A stretch of DNA of 14,489 nt, taken from positions 1 through 14,489 of the forward strand of contig JAJDBI010000212.1 of NCBI GenBank assembly GCA_029261435.1. The letters run 5' to 3'. Shown in pieces: positions 6,238 to 12,255 of the stretch. How positions within the stretch are numbered: the stretch's first letter is position 1; every line of letters starts with the position of its first letter. The translations under genes and the position numbers were made by a program. The notes under the pieces were generated by a model. It was not told where the DNA came from, searched no databases, and saw only the letters and a list, made by a program, of their open reading frames with translations. This stretch comes from Nitrospinaceae bacterium. Its GTDB lineage: Bacteria; Nitrospinota; Nitrospinia; Nitrospinales; VA-1.

Positions 6238-6768
6238 GTGAACGTAGATCATGAAATTTATAACATTGTCGACGAAAATGATTGCATAATAGGGCAGGCC
6301 ACAAGGAAGTATATTCACCAAAATAATTTACTACATCGATCCGCTCATATTTTAGTTTTTAATTCCCAAAAAGAATTGTTTTTGCAAAAGCGAGCCCTCT
6401 GCAAAGATGAAAGCCCCGGATTGTGGGACACTTCTTCTGCCGGGCATGTAGATGCTGGAGAATCTTATGATGAATGTGCTCACCGCGAATTATTTGAGGA
6501 ACTCGGCATAAAGTCAGCTTTGCAACCTTTTATAAGGATATCTGCCTGCCAGGAAACTCATGGAGAACATATTCGGGTTTATACATGTATTACGGATGAT
6601 GCGATTCTAATCAACTCAGAAGAAATTAGTGAGGGCGTATTTTTTGACCTGCCTGAAATTCAAAAAGAAATATCTATGAATCCTGCACAATTTACATCCT
6701 CTTTTAAATTAATATTCAGTCAAGTTCTGATTAATAAAAATACCTTACTGAATGAAAACAACCATTAG
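6238..6768 (+). CDS. Nudix hydrolase (YfcD/Idi-like subgroup)
   Basis: A 176-aa cytoplasmic Nudix protein. The complete Nudix box GX5EX7REUXEEXGU is present from G69 to I91 (GHVDAGESYDECAHRELFEE followed by LGI), so the Mg-binding REFEE-type residues E84, E87 and E88 are kept. Upstream HRSAHILVFNSQKELFLQKR and SPGLWDTSSAGH are typical of the YfcD/isopentenyl-diphosphate isomerase-like subgroup. Such enzymes hydrolyse nucleoside diphosphates linked to another group. The actual substrate is unknown, and true IDI activity is not indicated because the catalytic Cys/CSHP motif is absent. The start is GTG at 6238, with GGA 6 nt upstream; the nearby ATG is out of frame. It lies 13 nt after the HPr-fusion gene and its stop overlaps the ribosome site of cvpA. 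Confidence 0.88.
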   Translation: MNVDHEIYNIVDENDCIIGQATRKYIHQNNLLHRSAHILVFNSQKELFLQKRALCKDESPGLWDTSSAGHVDAGESYDECAHRELFEELGIKSALQPFIRISACQETHGEHIRVYTCITDDAILINSEEISEGVFFDLPEIQKEISMNPAQFTSSFKLIFSQVLINKNTLLNENNH

Positions 6769-6780
6769 GGAAACACTTCA

Positions 6781-7449
6781 ATGACATCTTTTGATATTTT
6801 CGTTTCCGTCGTACTGGGTTTAAGCCTGATTTTTTCTTTAATGAAAGGGTTTGTGCGAGAAATATTCTCTCTCCTTGCTTATGTGGGAGGATATTTGATG
6901 TCTGTCAAATATCAGGATACGTTAGCCCGGATTTTGATGGAGAGTATTAACAGTAAGCCGATAGCCAAGTTAGCAGCTTTTGCGGCAATTTATATAGTCA
7001 CTGCAATCATCATCTCCCTCATGGGTAAAATTGCCAAGGGAATGCTTTGGTCTGGGACAGATCTCTCAATGTTCGATAGACTTTTGGGAGGAGTTGTTGG
7101 TTTGGCCCGAGGCGTTGTCATTATGGTTGCCATTACTTTCCCTTTACAGTTTTTTCCTGAAGTATCTAAAAAACTCACTGCGGATTCTTACACAGCTCCC
7201 TATTTAGCAAAAGTTTTAGAGTTTGTGAATCAGAACCCCGGGACTCTGAATATTCGAAAAAAACTTTCAGATTTTGATCTGGAAGGGGCCAAGGAAAAAT
7301 TCCAAGAGCTAAAGGAATTGAAAAAATTGAAGGACACCTTTGAGAACTTGAAGGACAAATTGCCAGACAACAATAAACCTCTGGACCAGTATTCGCCAGA
7401 GGATCAGAAAAAACTAGAAGAAATTCTAAATGCTGTTGATAAAAATTAG
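6781..7449 (+). CDS. cvpA: CvpA family membrane protein
   Basis: A 222-aa inner-membrane protein. The first 125 residues hold four hydrophobic segments (about 5-22, 27-42, 62-82 and 102-124), and the opening SFDIFVSVVLGLSLIFSL, MKGFVREIFSLL and later FDRLLGGVVGLARG match the CvpA/colicin V production family signature. The tail (130-222) is charged, rich in Lys, Glu and Leu and probably helical or coiled. CvpA proteins are linked to colicin V secretion in E. coli, and to envelope stress and purine-biosynthesis operons elsewhere; their mechanism is unclear. AGGGA about 9-10 nt upstream of the ATG, overlapping the Nudix stop TAG, is a good ribosome site. Spacing of 12 nt to the Nudix gene places it in the same operon. 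Confidence 0.88.
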   Translation: MTSFDIFVSVVLGLSLIFSLMKGFVREIFSLLAYVGGYLMSVKYQDTLARILMESINSKPIAKLAAFAAIYIVTAIIISLMGKIAKGMLWSGTDLSMFDRLLGGVVGLARGVVIMVAITFPLQFFPEVSKKLTADSYTAPYLAKVLEFVNQNPGTLNIRKKLSDFDLEGAKEKFQELKELKKLKDTFENLKDKLPDNNKPLDQYSPEDQKKLEEILNAVDKN

Positions 7450-7477
7450 CATACATAACAGGTCAATTAAATAAACA

Positions 7478-8335
7478 ATGACTACTAAAATTAATTTTAA
7501 TGGGGAAATCCACGACCAACTGAATATCTCAGTCATGGATCACGGCTTTTTATTTGGAGACAGTGTTTATGAAGTGGTGAGTACACTCAATAACAAACTC
7601 TGTTTTTTAGATAAACACCTTGATCGTCTTTACAACTCAGCGGAAGCAATTTCATTAAAGATACCTCGTGACAAAGAATGGTTCCGGGAACAATTGAAAA
7701 ACACTCTTCTTGCGGCTGATAACAAGGAATCATATGTCAGAATTATTGTTACCCGTGGAGTTGGAGAAATCAATATTGATCCATCATCCTGTGAACACCC
7801 TAATGTTATTTTGATGGTGATGGACGTAACTGAATATTCAGAATCCTGTTATGAGAAAGGAATTCATGTCGCATTGGTTTCTATTAAAAGAAACCCGCGT
7901 GATGCTTTGAATCCTAATATTAAAACAGGTAATTATTTGAATAATGTTTTAGCAAAAATGGAAGCAGATAAGTTGGGAGCTCAAGATGCTGTTATGGTTA
8001 ACCCTTGGGGATTTTTGACTGAGGGGACGACCAGCAATCTATTTTTTGTTCGAGAGGGTCACATCCTGACTCCTTCGATGGATTGTGGAATTCTCTCAGG
8101 AATCACCCGCCAATTAGTGATTCAACTAGCTAAGGAAAATGGATTTCACGTTGAAGAAGGGAAATGGCCCGGAGAAGAGCTGTTAAAGGCAGATGAAATA
8201 TTCCTGACTGGGACTCTCAAAAAAGTAATGCCGGTTTCACATTTGGATGGTCGTCCTGTTGGCTCAGGGAAACCAGGCCCTGTCACTTTAAGTCTTCTGC
8301 GTCTATATGAAAACCTTCTAGCAAAGAAAGCTTAA
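7478..8335 (+). CDS. Class IV PLP-dependent aminotransferase (branched-chain / D-amino-acid / PabC-like)
   Basis: A 285-aa fold-type IV PLP enzyme. The catalytic Lys is K149 in PNIKTGNYLNNVLAKMEA, which is the BCAT/DAAT motif. PLP-phosphate contacts are seen in FLTEGTTSNLFFV (E182, T184-N187) and GILSGITRQ (204-212), and the N-terminus has MDHGFLFGDSVYEVV (20-34, with Y31 and E32). Length fits bacterial class IV members (about 280-310 aa). The sequence cannot tell a branched-chain aminotransferase (IlvE) from a D-amino-acid transaminase or 4-amino-4-deoxychorismate lyase (PabC), since they share these motifs, so I leave the symbol empty. The ATG has no strong Shine-Dalgarno (an A/T-rich leader). 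coaE follows after 5 nt, so the genes share a message. Confidence 0.87.
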   Translation: MTTKINFNGEIHDQLNISVMDHGFLFGDSVYEVVSTLNNKLCFLDKHLDRLYNSAEAISLKIPRDKEWFREQLKNTLLAADNKESYVRIIVTRGVGEINIDPSSCEHPNVILMVMDVTEYSESCYEKGIHVALVSIKRNPRDALNPNIKTGNYLNNVLAKMEADKLGAQDAVMVNPWGFLTEGTTSNLFFVREGHILTPSMDCGILSGITRQLVIQLAKENGFHVEEGKWPGEELLKADEIFLTGTLKKVMPVSHLDGRPVGSGKPGPVTLSLLRLYENLLAKKA

Positions 8336-8340
8336 CCTTT

Positions 8341-8949
8341 GTGTCGTTACTTGTAGGTCTGACAGGTGGGATGGGCTCAGGAAAAAGTCTGGCGGCAACA
8401 TTTTTCGCGGAGCAGGGTGCGCACATTATAGATGCTGATCAGTTGTCTCGGGATATAGTCCGCCCGGGTCAACCTGCTTTAAAGGAAATTGTTGATATTT
8501 TTGGTGAACCCATTCTAGATCCCAGCGGAAACCTTGATCGGGAAGCCTTGGCAGAAATTATATTTGGAGATACTGAAAAAAAAATTGCTTTAGAGGCAAT
8601 TCTTCACCCCAAAGTTATTGTGAAGGAGCAGGAAAAATATTTGAGTATTAGTGCCAGGGACCCCTCAGCAATCGTCATCGTTGATGCGGCTTTATTGATC
8701 GAGTCTGGGAACTATAAGAATGTTGATAAGGTGATTGTGGTTCAATCCAGTGAGGAGCAACAAGTCCAGCGCATTTTAAGCCGAGGATCTCAAAGCTACG
8801 AACAGGCTATTGCCCGAATCAATAACCAGATGAGCTTTCAAGAAAAGAGCAAATTTGCAGATTATATTCTAGATAATCAATCACAACCGGAAGACCTCAG
8901 GCAAAAAGTTCAGGAAATTTACGCCGCTCTCCTCAAGAGCCATAAATAG
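8341..8949 (+). CDS. coaE: Dephospho-CoA kinase
   Basis: A 202-aa cytoplasmic kinase that phosphorylates the 3'-hydroxyl of dephospho-CoA to make CoA, the last CoA biosynthesis step. Evidence: LVGLTGGMGSGKS (residues 4-16), which is the extended CoaE P-loop; HIIDADQLSRDIVRPGQPAL (about 28-47), the dephospho-CoA-binding region; HPKVI (88-92); and VVQSSEEQQVQRILSR, the lid region. Length and motif order are standard. The start is GTG at 8341; the later ATG would fall inside the P-loop. It starts 5 nt after the aminotransferase stop, with only a weak ribosome site, and is the last gene of the run before an 85-nt gap. Confidence 0.95.
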   Translation: MSLLVGLTGGMGSGKSLAATFFAEQGAHIIDADQLSRDIVRPGQPALKEIVDIFGEPILDPSGNLDREALAEIIFGDTEKKIALEAILHPKVIVKEQEKYLSISARDPSAIVIVDAALLIESGNYKNVDKVIVVQSSEEQQVQRILSRGSQSYEQAIARINNQMSFQEKSKFADYILDNQSQPEDLRQKVQEIYAALLKSHK

Positions 8950-8971
8950 TAGATAATTCAACAAGTTAATA

Positions 8972-8999
8972 TTTAGTTCATAACCTTTATTGCCGTTAA
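8972..8999 (+). promoter_or_regulatory. Candidate sigma28 (FliA) promoter before fliL
   Basis: GCCGTTAA (8992-8999) differs from the FliA -10 GCCGATAA at one position. TTTAGTTC (8972-8979) matches the -35 TAAAGTTT at 5/8, with a 12-nt spacer, one longer than usual. It lies 35 nt before the fliL ATG, in the gap after coaE, which is where a flagellar promoter would be expected. A sequence match only. Confidence 0.4.
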
Positions 9000-9034
9000 A
9001 TTCCATAGGAATAATGCAACCCGAGAACTGAAAA

Positions 9035-9646
9035 ATGGCTGAAGATCAAGAGAAAGAAGCGGAGCTATCCGATGATGAGGCGAATGAGCTTGAGCGCCTT
9101 TTAGAGGATGCTGGTGGAGAAGAAGCCGGAGCAGCTGGCCTGAAGGGAAAGCTCCAGAAAATACTTGGCAATAAAAAGCTCCTTATGATTATAGGTGGAG
9201 CAGTTTTGGTCTTGATTATAGGAGGTGGATTCCTTTTTTTGCGGGGTGGTGAAGAGGCGGAAGAGGTTCCTGTGGAAGAGCAGATTGTAGAGGAAGAAGT
9301 TAAGGAGGAGGAGGTAAAAATTACAAAGGTCAATATTTACAAGCTTGAACCATTCTTTCTCCCTCTACTTGATAGCGGTAAGGAAACAGGCCAGTTCATT
9401 ACTGTTTCCGCAAACCTGTTATTGAGCAATAGTGTGTTGAATCGTGAGCTTGATAAGGTACTCCCGCTAATGAGAAAAAGTATTTATAATATTCTCAGAA
9501 GAAAGCGACCCACCGATTTCACCCTTAAACGTTCTCGGACTGAAGAAAGAATTAAAAAAGAGATTTTGACTGCCTCAAATGCCTTGCTGTTAAGCGGTAC
9601 CGGAACAATAACCGATGTCTATTTCTCCCGTTTCATGATTAAATAA
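9035..9646 (+). CDS. fliL: Flagellar basal-body protein FliL
   Basis: A 203-aa single-pass inner-membrane protein. It has an acidic N-terminal cytoplasmic stretch of 45 residues, a Gly/Ile/Leu-rich transmembrane helix (about 48-69), an acidic Glu/Val linker (73-95) and a periplasmic FliL domain (about 96-203): ITKVNIYKLEPFFLPLLD, FITVSANLLLSNSVLNRELD, and RIKKEILTASNALL near the end. FliL surrounds the stator near the flagellar motor and supports torque and stability. The two acidic segments are longer than in E. coli FliL. The ATG follows only a weak ribosome site (GAGAAC). A candidate sigma28 promoter lies upstream. Neighbours are a FliK-type protein and FlhX. Confidence 0.85.
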   Translation: MAEDQEKEAELSDDEANELERLLEDAGGEEAGAAGLKGKLQKILGNKKLLMIIGGAVLVLIIGGGFLFLRGGEEAEEVPVEEQIVEEEVKEEEVKITKVNIYKLEPFFLPLLDSGKETGQFITVSANLLLSNSVLNRELDKVLPLMRKSIYNILRRKRPTDFTLKRSRTEERIKKEILTASNALLLSGTGTITDVYFSRFMIK

Positions 9647-9658
9647 CCCTCCCTTGTC

Positions 9659-9686
9659 TTGACTTGCCGTTCTATAGGCCTATATT
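9659..9686 (+). promoter_or_regulatory. Sigma70-type promoter with palindromes before the small flagellar-cluster gene
   Basis: TTGACT (9659-9664; 5/6), 16-nt spacer, TATATT (9681-9686; 5/6). Its -10 overlaps the palindrome TATAGGCCTATA (9673-9684), and ATATTAGATAATAT (9693-9706) follows. Such palindromes could bind a regulator. The promoter begins 13 nt after the end of fliL. Confidence 0.45.
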
Positions 9687-9721
9687 TACCGGATATTAGA
9701 TAATATATTCAGGTCTCAATC

Positions 9722-10042
9722 ATGCCTTCAACACCTCCCGTTAATATGCAGCAGGTTCTGCAGATGGGAACACATACAGAAAAACTCCAACATACGATAC
9801 AAGCACTACCAAATGTCACGGCACAACAGCTTGATAAGGAACGCGAGCAGAATGACGAGTTAAAACGTCGTCAGGTTCAGGATTTGGATCCCTCCTATTT
9901 AATTCAGGAAACCGACCCTCAAACTCGTGGTAAGAAACGTGTAAGAACTCGCAAGAAAAATCATCCTGAAGATGAAAAAGATAGCCCTGAACCACCTCTT
10001 CCTGAAGACCCCTATCGAGGGAAATTAAATATTGTCGCCTGA
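9722..10042 (+). CDS. Small charged protein in the flagellar cluster (106 aa)
   Basis: A 106-aa hydrophilic protein without membrane segments or signal. The N-terminal part (9-60) is Gln/Leu rich and probably helical, including MQQVLQMGTHTEKLQHTIQA and LDKEREQNDELKRRQVQDLD. The middle is basic (about 71-80, KKRVRTRKKN) and the end is Pro/Glu/Asp rich. Gln-rich proteins of this size sit next to fliK-type genes in several delta-proteobacterial flagellar loci, but I know no function for them. AGG 8 nt before the ATG at 9722 is a reasonable ribosome site, and the gene has its own candidate promoter. A 184-nt gap follows. It is likely a real gene with flagellar-associated, unassigned function. Confidence 0.7.
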   Translation: MPSTPPVNMQQVLQMGTHTEKLQHTIQALPNVTAQQLDKEREQNDELKRRQVQDLDPSYLIQETDPQTRGKKRVRTRKKNHPEDEKDSPEPPLPEDPYRGKLNIVA

Positions 10043-10157
10043 GGTCTTTTTAGTCGGCTCGGATACTTTTCCTTCCCACATAAACTATTGCAAAAAAAAG
10101 GGTTATCTTCGTAATTGCATATCTGACATTATTCTCATTGTGTAAGCGAAGTGATCT

Positions 10158-10165
10158 GCCGATAA
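10158..10165 (+). promoter_or_regulatory. Perfect sigma28 -10 box GCCGATAA before the FliK-type gene
   Basis: GCCGATAA exactly matches the FliA -10 consensus and lies 61 nt before the ATG at 10227, which would put the transcript start near 10172. The segment 11 nt upstream (TGTGTAAG) is a poor match to the -35 TAAAGTTT, so the call rests on the -10 alone. Location in a flagellar gap adds weight. Confidence 0.45.
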
Positions 10166-10194
10166 AGAATTAAGTCCCTGTTGAGGACAGTAGA

Positions 10195-10221
10195 ATGTAT
10201 AAGCACCCACTACACCCCTAA
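10195..10221 (+). CDS. Possible 8-codon leader ORF before the FliK-type gene
   Basis: GAGGA (10183-10187) sits 7 nt before an ATG at 10195, which opens MYKHPLHP and stops at 10219-10221. The FliK-type ATG at 10227 is 5 nt after that stop, has no Shine-Dalgarno of its own (CCCCTAAACAGC precedes it), and cannot start further upstream because an in-frame stop lies at 10200-10202. Thus the only ribosome site in the region serves the leader ORF. Reinitiation is inferred. Confidence 0.4.
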   Translation: MYKHPLHP

Positions 10222-10226
10222 ACAGC

Positions 10227-11744
10227 ATGTTTGAAAATTTGATAGCCAGTGAAAGAACGGGTCAGGCAGAGAATTTGATCAATCAGGTTGTGAAAATTCT
10301 TGAAGGAAAAGGCTCTAATGCCGCGACCTTAAAGTTCATCAGCCAAATGCAGACCGGCAAAATTTTAGATGCGGTTTTTACCGGAAACACTCCTGGAGGA
10401 AAAGGGGTTTTATCTCTTGATGGTAATAAAGTGGTTGTTGAGTTGCCCAAGTCATTGCCATTTGAAAGACAACAAGAGCGAGAACAGCCGACTAGACTTC
10501 CTTTGAGTAAAGGTCAGGTACTTAGGGTCCGAGTGGAAAGCTCTGGACCAAAACCGGCATTGAAAATAATTTCTCCAACATTGCATCAGGACCGACCTTA
10601 TAATCATGAGACTAAAACACATCTGACCCCGCGTGGCAAATCATTTTCCAGATTAACTCGTTTTGATGATTTTTCTCAAAAATCGGACTCACCCAAGCCA
10701 GTGATCAGTGCCCGTATCAGTCACATAGTAGACTCCAAGACACTTGTCGTTGATACTGGTAGCAGAAGTATTGTTGTGCAGGCGGAAAATGCGGAATCCC
10801 TTAAACCCGGCGCTCAGGTGAATATTTCTTTTGAGAAGACGGGAAAGGGGCAAAGCCCCACCTTGGTTTCAGACGGTGCAAATAATACCAGGAAAATAGA
10901 CTTCAATACTTTAAAACCCTATTTGCCGGCTCGTATGCCATTAGTGAAAATGGCAAACCTGCTTATGGATGAAGTTCTTGATTCGCCAGTTTTGAAAGAG
11001 TTGAAAACCAGCCCGGATGTGATTGCTCGATTGAAGGACACTTTGCAGTTGCTTGTTCCCAGGGAAGGTGAATTGCCGAATGAAGGGCAAGTCAGGCGGC
11101 AGGTTGAGTCTTCTGGTATTAATTATGAAGCCAAGGTTCGTCAGTCTATTGAATCAGGTCTTCCTGTTACTAAAGAATTAGCCAGTAACTTGAAAGGGTT
11201 GCTGCTGAAACTTGATCAATCTACAGACAAAGCCACATCATCTGTGAAAGCTCCGGCTCCCCTCGCAGAATTTCGTCAAACCATAAAGTTTGCCATCGAT
11301 AATATAGAACTCAACCAACTTTCATCACAAGTGTCGAAACAGGAAAGCCAGCCACTGGTGATTCAGATTCCCAACCCGCTGAGTTCAGGAAATAAAACCC
11401 TTCAGCTCTATGTCCGTAAGGATTCATCAAATGAAGAGGGAGAAGATAAGGATAAAAAGAGCAGTCACAATGTCGCCTTCTTTCTCGATCTCTCATTTCT
11501 TGGGAAAATTAAAATCAGTGCGCAAATAGGTCAAGAGCATCTTTCCGTAAAGATGGATGCTGAGAGTCAAGACATAGCAGCTTTTATAAACAACAAGGCC
11601 AAAGGCTTTAAAGAAGCAATGGGAGGACACAACATAGAAACATCGGTGGAATGCTGCGTGACCGACAAAGTCAAACCTGAAAAAGATAGTCTTATTGAAT
11701 TGCTGGTAAGTCAAAACACATCATTGGTAAATATAAAGACATGA
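10227..11744 (+). CDS. Flagellar hook-length control protein, FliK-type
   Basis: A 505-aa cytoplasmic/exported protein. Its middle and N-terminal part is long, low in complexity and rich in Ser, Lys and Gln (about 1-390), as in FliK-type proteins, with two beta-rich segments (about 50-90 and 150-215). The C-terminal part (about 392-490) contains FFLDLSFLGKIKISAQIG (418-435) and EHLSVKMDAESQDIAAF, the Flg_hook pattern of FliK C-terminal domains. Classical FliK measures hook length and switches FlhB export specificity. The next gene is a FlhB-C-like FlhX protein overlapping it by 4 nt, the same pairing as Bacillus ylqG/ylqH and many delta-proteobacterial loci. This may therefore be the FliK-like partner rather than the hook ruler itself, so I leave the symbol empty. 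Start ATG is fixed by an in-frame stop at 10200. Confidence 0.75.
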   Translation: MFENLIASERTGQAENLINQVVKILEGKGSNAATLKFISQMQTGKILDAVFTGNTPGGKGVLSLDGNKVVVELPKSLPFERQQEREQPTRLPLSKGQVLRVRVESSGPKPALKIISPTLHQDRPYNHETKTHLTPRGKSFSRLTRFDDFSQKSDSPKPVISARISHIVDSKTLVVDTGSRSIVVQAENAESLKPGAQVNISFEKTGKGQSPTLVSDGANNTRKIDFNTLKPYLPARMPLVKMANLLMDEVLDSPVLKELKTSPDVIARLKDTLQLLVPREGELPNEGQVRRQVESSGINYEAKVRQSIESGLPVTKELASNLKGLLLKLDQSTDKATSSVKAPAPLAEFRQTIKFAIDNIELNQLSSQVSKQESQPLVIQIPNPLSSGNKTLQLYVRKDSSNEEGEDKDKKSSHNVAFFLDLSFLGKIKISAQIGQEHLSVKMDAESQDIAAFINNKAKGFKEAMGGHNIETSVECCVTDKVKPEKDSLIELLVSQNTSLVNIKT

Positions 11745-12031
11745 AAAAAAATAAAACATTAACTTCCGCAGTATCACTTCAATATAACCGAGGTGGTGAC
11801 CGCGCACCTAAGGTAACGGCTAAGGGACAAGGCTGGGTAGCTGATAAAATTATTGCTATGGCCCAGGAACAAAATATACCCATCAAAAAGGATAAGGACC
11901 TGATGGAGTTGCTGGAAAAAATAGATGTTGGCCAAGAAATTCCTGAGGCACTCTATAAAATAGTCGCTGAGCTTCTTGCCTGGGTATATCAATTGAATAA
12001 AGAATATCCGGGAGAACAGCAAGTCTCATAA
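11741..12031 (+). CDS. FlhB C-terminal-domain-like protein (FlhX/YlqH type)
   Basis: A 96-aa cytoplasmic protein made only of the FlhB cytoplasmic domain. SAVSLQYN, APKVTAKGQGWVADKIIAMA, QNIPIKKDKDLMELLEKID and VGQEIPEALYKIVAELLAWVY follow the FlhB-C pattern that lies after the autocleavage site. The cleavage motif NPTH is missing, as in FlhX proteins, which in Helicobacter can stand in for the cleaved FlhB C-terminal part. ATGA overlap with the FliK-type gene indicates coupled translation. Length is normal for this type. Confidence 0.88.
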   Translation: MKKNKTLTSAVSLQYNRGGDRAPKVTAKGQGWVADKIIAMAQEQNIPIKKDKDLMELLEKIDVGQEIPEALYKIVAELLAWVYQLNKEYPGEQQVS

Positions 12032-12049
12032 CTTCGAACTACAGAGAAG

Positions 12050-12084
12050 CGATGTTATGGAAAAGCTGACAGCAAAAAACATCG
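12050..12084 (+). promoter_or_regulatory. Inverted repeat around a mini-ORF start after flhX
   Basis: CGATGTT (12050-12056) and AACATCG (12078-12084) are perfect 7-bp arms with a 21-nt loop, and the same hexamer TTCGAA occurs outside at 12033-12038 and 12092-12097. The arm at 12050-12056 abuts the ATG at 12057 of a 19-codon ORF, so folding would cover its start. There is no U-run, so this is not a terminator. It could be regulatory or chance. Confidence 0.3.
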
Positions 12085-12116
12085 ACATAATTTCGAATTA
12101 CCTTGACCTGATGTAA
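12057..12116 (+). CDS. Doubtful 19-codon ORF in the gap before the transglycosylase
   Basis: ATG at 12057 opens MEKLTAKNIDIISNYLDLM and stops at 12114-12116. GAGAAG about 7-8 nt upstream could serve as a weak ribosome site. The peptide could form an amphipathic helix but matches nothing I know. In a 224-nt gap a 19-codon ORF easily arises by chance. Confidence 0.15.
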   Translation: MEKLTAKNIDIISNYLDLM

Positions 12117-12131
12117 TGGCTTTGATATCCT
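12103..12131 (+). promoter_or_regulatory. Candidate sigma70 promoter for the transglycosylase gene
   Basis: TTGACC (12103-12108; 5/6), 17-nt spacer and TATCCT (12126-12131; 4/6). It would start a transcript near 12138, with a leader of about 118 nt before the TTG at 12256. The rest of the gap (12132-12255) is AT-rich and holds nothing else I can name. Confidence 0.35.
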
Positions 12132-12255
12132 TTTTTTTCAACGCGTTACTGAGTTTTTGAGGTCGCGTGCAAGTAGCTATTTTTGTTTTAAACGCTTTAT
12201 TATTGGCGTAAAAAATATCTCATAAAACAATTCTTTTAGAATAGAAAGCCGGCAA

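Noticed and set aside
6238..6768. Nudix gene as true isopentenyl-diphosphate isomerase
   Set aside because: The Idi CSHP catalytic Cys motif is absent, whereas the classical Nudix box is complete.
9046..9333. 95-aa minus-strand reading frame inside fliL, Ser/Pro-rich
   Set aside because: It is the reverse reading of the acidic linker codons of fliL (GAA/GAG read as Ser/Phe/Leu codons) and has no supporting signal.
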